DNA of 6,729 nt from Oscillospiraceae bacterium (GTDB taxonomy: Bacteria > Bacillota > Clostridia > Oscillospirales > Acutalibacteraceae), in NCBI GenBank assembly GCA_009783605.1, contig WRDE01000114.1:1-6729 (forward strand), written 5' to 3'. Both the position numbers and the translations under genes were made by a program. This document shows, piece after piece, positions 1-5,000 of this stretch (the stretch's first letter is position 1; every line of letters starts with the position of its first letter). The notes beneath the pieces are model-generated. The model had not been told where the DNA came from and did no database searches. It saw only the letters and a program-made list of their open reading frames with translations.

Positions 1-974
1 AAGCGAAAACATGGAAAAACAGCATAAAGAATACCGCGGCGGTACTTGTCGCGGCGGCGCTTGTTGCGTTGATTGCCGGCGGGATAACCCTTTTCCTCCA
101 CGCGTTTACCGCGCTCCAGGGAAACACAGGTATCATCGCCATGACCGCCTTCGCCGCGGTCACCGCTTTGACAGGTTTTGCCGCGTTTATTCTCTACTGT
201 ATACTGAAAAAAGGCGGGCCCGCCTTCTGGTGTATCCTTCTGACCGGAACAGGGGCGGCGGCCGTTTTCTTTTTGATCAATATCTTCGGCGGCGAGCTTC
301 TCCATTCCGCCGCCGTCTGGATCGCGCTGTTCGGGTTTCCGATCATGGCGGCGGTTTTTTCCGGCATGGCGTATGGCCTGATAAAACACCGCTACCTTGA
401 CAAAAACAGACGCTTTTCACTAACTGACCGGGGCGCGGCGGCAGGACTGCTGGCGCTGGCCGCCGCGGCGCTGGGGTGTGTTGCCGGATTGATCTTTTTC
501 GGGATACTGCCGTCAACCGCCGTAACCGGGTTATCCTGGGACGCCTGGGGCTGTCTGATCGGCCTGCCGCTGCTGGCAATGCTGTTTGCGGCGCTGGGGC
601 GCTGCGGCGGCCGGGTGCTGCCGGGAATAGGCTTTTTTGGCTGTGTTGCCGGCATCGCTTTCGGCGGTATTGTCCCGGCGGTGGAGGCGGCGGCTTTCCC
701 GTGGTATATACTGTTCGCCGTCATCACGCTGCCGGCATTGCTTTTTCTGCCGGGCGTCATCGCGGCCAGCGGGAAAAAATTCTGGCCGGGGCTTTTATTG
801 CTGACCTGCACCGCCGTTTTGGTTTTTGCCGTCATACAGCCGGCCGACAGTCTCGCGCAGTCGGATACTCTGATGGATATCTTTCACGCCAGATTCCCGG
901 CTACGCAACAGGCTCAAAGCGCGAAAGGGGCCATATCCTGTAAATCACCTTGCCGAGGATCTTTTCCCGGCTGA
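1..974 (+). CDS. Polytopic membrane protein of unknown function (5' end outside window)
   Basis: I do not recognise this family. The reading frame is open from the left edge (first full codon at 3) to a TGA at 972-974. The first in-frame start-type codon, TTG at 69, lies inside the first hydrophobic helix, and the codons before it encode a plausible lead-in (AKTWKNSIKNTAAVLVAAAL), so the true start is probably upstream. About nine hydrophobic segments are visible, separated by short loops. One charged loop near 390-425 (KHRYLDKNRRFSLTDRG) splits the protein into two halves. Gly, Ala, Phe and Leu dominate, and no catalytic or transporter signature is evident. A GCVAG-x-x-F-x-GI-x-P motif occurs twice (474-524 and 639-689). 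The last 25 or so residues are hydrophilic and lie antisense to the 3' end of the signal peptidase gene, so this tail may be recent read-through sequence. Orientation is opposite to all other genes here. An integral membrane location is well supported; any function would be a guess. Confidence 0.72.
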   Translation, partial: AKTWKNSIKNTAAVLVAAALVALIAGGITLFLHAFTALQGNTGIIAMTAFAAVTALTGFAAFILYCILKKGGPAFWCILLTGTGAAAVFFLINIFGGELLHSAAVWIALFGFPIMAAVFSGMAYGLIKHRYLDKNRRFSLTDRGAAAGLLALAAAALGCVAGLIFFGILPSTAVTGLSWDAWGCLIGLPLLAMLFAALGRCGGRVLPGIGFFGCVAGIAFGGIVPAVEAAAFPWYILFAVITLPALLFLPGVIAASGKKFWPGLLLLTCTAVLVFAVIQPADSLAQSDTLMDIFHARFPATQQAQSAKGAISCKSPCRGSFPG

Positions 975-1512
975 CCGGTCCGAATTCACTTCTGCGGCTG
1001 TCCATCGACTGCAACCGGTTGTCGCCCAGGACAAAAACGGTTCCGGCAGGTATTAAAAAGGGATAGTCTATATCGCCGTCGCCCAGATTCGGTTCGGCGA
1101 CATACGGCTCATCCAATTCCTCCCCGTTGACCGAAACCACACCGTCGGCATCGATGGATACCGCTTCACCCGCTACGGCGACGATGCGTTTGATTTGGAG
1201 TGTGCCGTTGTGATAACAGGCGATAACATCGTTTTTTTCCAAAGCTTCGGTCCGGATAACCAGGACGATTTCATCCATCTCTAACAGCGGCTTCATGCCG
1301 GAGCTGTTGACCTGTAAAACGGCTATCCACAGATTCATGACAATGGTGATAACGGCAATAAGCAGGACCAGGCTGATCAGGATACCGCGCATCACCCGTT
1401 TGTATGCTTTGCGCCGCTTCAAACGGGCGATCTCCCGTTCGACCATATCACGGGGCGGGCGTCCCAGTATTTTAATCTGTTGGCGTATGGTATCCTGTCT
1501 CTTTTTCGACAT
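901..1512 (-). CDS. lepB: Signal peptidase I homologue (S26 family) with Gly at the nucleophile position
   Basis: Type I signal peptidases cut signal peptides from exported proteins on the outer face of the cytoplasmic membrane with a Ser/Lys dyad. The product is 203 residues from the ATG at 1512. It has a very basic cytoplasmic N-terminus (about 1-42), one membrane anchor (about 44-66) and an external catalytic domain. The lysine box is present (IKRIVAVAGE, Lys108), as is the conserved GDNR-x-x-S-x-DSR box (163-173), and the C-terminus reads VIYRIWPLSRF as in Gram-positive members. The serine box, normally G-x-S-M-x-P, reads S-S-G-M-K-P: Gly72 occupies the usual nucleophile position, with serines at 70 and 71. 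The enzyme may therefore be inactive, or may use the shifted Ser71. An AGGCGGTG ribosome binding site six bases upstream supports the ATG start. A GTG at 1521 would overlap the upstream stop as GTGA and add three residues. It is the second gene of an operon with the coiled-coil protein. Family assignment is firm; activity is uncertain. Confidence 0.92.
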   Translation of the reverse strand: MSKKRQDTIRQQIKILGRPPRDMVEREIARLKRRKAYKRVMRGILISLVLLIAVITIVMNLWIAVLQVNSSGMKPLLEMDEIVLVIRTEALEKNDVIACYHNGTLQIKRIVAVAGEAVSIDADGVVSVNGEELDEPYVAEPNLGDGDIDYPFLIPAGTVFVLGDNRLQSMDSRRSEFGPVSREKILGKVIYRIWPLSRFEPVA

Positions 1513-1517
1513 ATTTT

Positions 1518-1838
1518 TCACCGCCTGTCCCGGCCGGCCAGGAACACCTGAATCAACTGCCTGTTTTCCTCTTTCAGCTGTTGAATCTCTTTATCCATAT
1601 CTAAGATCATCTCTAACAGATGCTGTTTGCTGAGCACCCGTAAATGCTTATCTTTGATCTTTGATTCTTCCGGTTCCTCCCTGTTTTTGAGGATGCTGAG
1701 TATTTCACCGAGGACCGGATCCGGAGCGGAGGAAGACGGCAGACCGCTCCACAGCGCGTCAATTTCTCTCTCAAGATCGGCAAACTCATCCAACGCCGGA
1801 TCGGTTATGTTGGCATACATATTATCTGAAAACGGCAT
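1518..1838 (-). CDS. Small acidic protein with C-terminal coiled coil, upstream of lepB
   Basis: This is a 106-residue protein with no recognisable enzymatic domain. The first 60 residues are acidic and probably loosely structured, with two short amphipathic stretches (about 14-30 and 41-51) joined by a Ser/Pro linker (SGLPSSSAPDP). Residues 66-100 form a convincing amphipathic helix rich in Leu, Ile, Glu and Lys with heptad-like spacing (LLEMILDMDKEIQQLKEENR), as in a short dimerising coiled coil. No signal peptide or membrane segment is seen, so it is likely cytoplasmic. The start is well supported: GAGGTGAG lies a few bases upstream of the ATG, behind a near-consensus promoter with a leader of about 15 bases. 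Its TGA stop is five bases before the lepB ATG (or overlaps the alternative GTG), implying translational coupling. From memory, and not checked, short coiled-coil proteins of this kind precede lepB genes in other Clostridia. A role as partner or regulator of the peptidase, whose N-terminus is cytoplasmic and very basic, is only inferred. Confidence 0.8.
   Translation of the reverse strand: MPFSDNMYANITDPALDEFADLEREIDALWSGLPSSSAPDPVLGEILSILKNREEPEESKIKDKHLRVLSKQHLLEMILDMDKEIQQLKEENRQLIQVFLAGRDRR
1519..1526 (-). promoter_or_regulatory. Ribosome binding site deciding the lepB start
   Basis: On the minus strand this reads AGGCGGTG, one mismatch from AGGAGGTG, and ends six bases before the ATG at 1512. 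It overlaps the last codons and the stop of the upstream gene. Its spacing suits the ATG; it would overlap the alternative GTG at 1521, which has only a weak GGGACAGG upstream. Confidence 0.6.
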
Positions 1839-1859
1839 TCATCTCACCTCTTCGCATCT

Positions 1860-1888
1860 ATTTTAACATCTTCAAGTGATTTGGTCAA
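1860..1888 (-). promoter_or_regulatory. Sigma-A-type promoter of the coiled-coil/lepB operon
   Basis: On the minus strand a -35 box TTGACC (1888-1883) is separated by exactly 17 bases from a -10 box TAAAAT (1865-1860); each matches the vegetative consensus at five of six positions. Transcription should begin near 1853, giving a leader of about 15 bases that contains the GAGGTGAG ribosome binding site at 1850-1843. No clear operator palindrome overlaps it, so constitutive or simple control is the default reading. The rest of the intergenic stretch (1889-2040) shows nothing else I can support. Confidence 0.72.
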
Positions 1889-2036
1889 GTATTTTCGCCA
1901 TTAACTTTTGAATTATCCGCAATTCCGGGCAAACTGATTTAAATAAACACCGTTGCAACAAATCTTGATGAAACAACTGGACAATCCCCCGGCGCTTCGG
2001 GGCAATGTCAATAACTTAAGTATAGTCATTCCACCT

Positions 2037-2079
2037 AAAACCCGCATTAACCCCTGCGGTATGCAGGGGTTAATGCGGG
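2037..2079 (-). terminator. Intrinsic terminator of the giant glycosidase gene
   Basis: A perfect 17-bp inverted repeat (arms 2041-2057 and 2063-2079, five-base loop 2058-2062) begins 18 bases after the glycosidase stop codon. On the minus strand the stem is followed directly by TTTT (2040-2037), the layout of a Rho-independent terminator. On the plus strand the stem is followed by G then TTTATTAA, so weak bidirectional action is possible, but no plus-strand gene ends here. Confidence 0.9.
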
Positions 2080-2081
2080 GT

Positions 2082-2097
2082 TTATTAACTTATTAAC
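2082..2097. repeat. Tandem 8-bp repeat after the glycosidase stop codon
   Basis: Two perfect tandem copies of TTATTAAC (plus-strand sense) sit between the stop codon at 2098-2100 and the terminator stem. Read on the minus strand they place TAA triplets just behind the TAG, which may simply act as back-up stops. A chance or slippage origin is equally possible. Confidence 0.5.
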
Positions 2098-5000
2098 CTA
2101 CGGGGTTATTTCCCTTGGGAATGCCGGTATCTTCTCTACTAACCTTTGCAGAATCAGCCTCGCGTCGGTGATGGTGACGCCGTCTTTGCCGTCCACGTCT
2201 GCCAGATCCTGCAGCTCCTCACTCAATTTGATTTTATCCACCAGATGCTGCAGCACCATCCGGGCGTCGGAGATGTTCAGTGTGCCGCTGCCGCTGACAT
2301 TGCCCCAAGGCAGCGCGACGGTCAGGATAAAGGTGCATTCCGCGTCCGGAGCGATGCCGTTGGAGGCTTTCAGCACGGTTTCATACACCCCCGGCGCAAG
2401 CCCGGCCTGGATATCCAAGGACAGGGTATCGCTGTTCCAGACGATTTTGCCGTCGCCGGAGGTTTTTGTCACGGTGACCGGCGCGGTACCGCCGATAACG
2501 AAAGGATCGGTCGACACCGCCTCATATTTGCCCCGGACCGTCATGCCGGCGGGGCCGGTGATGGTCGGCGGGGTACCCGGCAGCGGTTCGCCGACCGTGA
2601 CGGTGATGGTATAGGTTCTGGTGGTGGTTTCGTCCTGGGCGAGTACCGCGACCGGCAGGGTGTTGACGCCGGGGATGAGCGCTCTCACCCCGTCGCCGGA
2701 TATTTTCGCCTCCGCGTGATTTGCGGTTGCGCTGACCGTGATGCTGTTGGTACCGGCCGGCAGCGAAACCGCATAGTTCAGGGTGGCCGGGTTAAAGGCC
2801 GGGGTCAGGGTTCCCGGGCTGACGCTCAGCGCCGAGAGGTTTGCGTCGTTGGAGGGGGGCGGGGTGGTATCCGGCTCATACAGCTCGAATTCCCAGATGG
2901 TGGCGCCGCCGCCCATGTCGTTGAGCCGGAACACCTGGCCGGTGACCGGCGCCGCCAGCTTGATGGCGTATACCTGCCGCTGTTCGCCGGCCCGCTGTTT
3001 CAGGCCGCCGGTGATGCCGGCGGCCGAGCCCAGCGGAACGGTGCCGATGATCTCCGCGCTGCCGGTATAGAGGGTCTGCCAGCTGGCGCCGGACTGTACC
3101 TGAATTGTGAAATTCGATCCCAACCGGGTGGTCGGGTCGACCGCTTCGAGGAAGTCATGGATGATGACGGTATCCACCGTGACCTGCCGGCCGATATCCG
3201 CCTGCAGCCACATGGGGCTGCCGCCCTGGTTGGCCCAGCGGCTGCTGACGCTGCCGTCCGCCGCGCTGGCCGGCGCGAATTCGGGGACGCTGACCGGCGG
3301 GTCGGCGAGGGAGCTGGTGGCGGTCATAGTCGCGCCGCGGACCACATTGTCGGTTTTCACCACGAAGAATTTCGCTTCGGCGATATTGGTGACCGCCGCG
3401 TTGTTGATGAAGCCGGCGGCTTTCAGGGTGTAGAACCCGTGGGGCAGCGAGATGGCTTTATCCAACACCTTCCGGGAGGCGGTGGTGGGGGTGCTGCCGT
3501 CAATCGTGTAGTAGAAATCGGTGATGTTGCCGCTGGGGCAGGTCAGGGTCAGGGTCTGCGCCGCGGTGAAGATGCCGCCGTCGGGCAGGGATAAGGTGAG
3601 CTCGGCGCCGGCGGCCGTCGTGTACGCGTCCATAGCTTTTTGCAGCCGGTTTGCCGCGAACAGCACCTCGGACAGCGCCGCCATCGGGCTGTCGGCCGCC
3701 GAAACCTGCTCGGCGAATGCCTTGGCGTCCTTGATCTCCTGTTCCAGCACCGGATCGTGGAGCGGGCTGGAGGTATTCATATTCTGCAGGAACTGTGCCG
3801 CGTCGGCGATCAGCCCGAACAGCGCGGTCCGGGCGCCGATCTCGGCGTCGGCTTTATTCAGCGCGGTATTCAGCTTATAGAGCGCCGTGTGTACGTCGGC
3901 CAGCGGGGCGGCGGATGTGACCGCCTTGGCCTCCGCCAGCACGGTGTTGATCAGCGCCTGAGCCACCTGCTTTTCCAGCCCGGTCTTGCCGGCGATATAC
4001 GCTTCGGCTTTGGCGATCAGATCCGGCAGCGCGGCCCGGGACAGGGCGTCCGCCTGATCCAGGATGGCCCGCAGCGCGGTGATGTTGGCGTTGACCCGGT
4101 TCTGGTCGGCCGCGCCGGAGGTCAGGGTGGTCAGCGCGTTGGATTTGGCCGTGGTATACTCGGTATACTTGGCCGGCGGCCAGTTGACCCCGAACCCCTT
4201 CTGCCGGTCCACCGCGTCGGCCTCGTGGATCAGCGCCAGCAGCGCGGATTTGTCCACCGCCGCGGTCACCGCGGTCTTGCATTCGATCTCATAGAAGGTC
4301 GGGGCGCTGTTGCCGCCGAGGATGACTTGTATCTTTTCGGCGACCGGCTTGGGATTGGTGAAGGTTATCGTGTAGATCCGGGTATTTTCCGGGTTGGATT
4401 GGGAGGTCACGGCGCTTTTGGACCAACCGGAGGCGGGGATGTCGGTCCATTTGCCCTGGGACCAGACCCGGAACTCATAGGTGGTGGTCCGCTCCTGGAA
4501 CTCATAGAAGGTGATCGAATCCAGCGCGTATTCGTTCAGCAGATCGATCTCCAGCGTAAAGGTGCGGGGGGAGGCGACATTGTTCCACTTGCCGTCGTCC
4601 ATCGCGAAACGGGAGGTGCGGTCTCCGTCGACGATCCGGGCGATCGGATGGCTGTCAAGGGCGACATCCACCCCGCCCTTGGCGGCAAAGGTGAACGGCT
4701 TGCCCTTGAACACGTTGTCGATCGCCGGCTGGGTCGTCTGCGGCGTCACCCGGGCCCGGGCGCTCTCGCCGGTAAAGGCGTTATAGGCGGTCACATAGTA
4801 TTCCCGGGCGCTGTCGGTGCCGGTGGCGTAGAGGATGGGATAGTCGCTGACCGCGATTTGATTATAGGTAGAGGTGGTGCCGACCCGCTCATACAGCTTG
4901 TAAGAGCTGGCCACCGCGCGGGGATCCAGCGTGACCGTGACGCCCAGCACGCCGCCGGAGCCGAATACGCCGGCCGCCGATGCGGGGGCCAGCGGCGGGA

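Noticed and set aside
11..400. ATG-initiated frame at the left edge
   Set aside because: Its translation is Arg-rich and structureless, while the overlapping frame gives continuous transmembrane helices. A frameshift joining the two is possible but not needed if the gene starts outside the window.
392..835. Minus-strand open frames inside the membrane-protein gene
   Set aside because: They are Pro/Ala/Ser-rich translations without hydrophobic or domain patterns, opposite convincing membrane helices.
1987..2002. Small hairpin CCCCG/CGGGG in the intergenic region
   Set aside because: The stem is only five base pairs with no adjacent T tract on either strand and no gene end nearby, so I do not call it a terminator or an attenuator.
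2003..2015. A perfect TTGACA on the minus strand upstream of the operon
   Set aside because: No acceptable -10 box lies 16-18 bases downstream; the sequence there is GC-rich. The promoter at 1860-1888 is much better placed.
2146..3594. 482-codon open frame on the plus strand
   Set aside because: Antisense shadow of the accessory modules; the translation is low-complexity and Gly/Arg-rich, with no credible start context.
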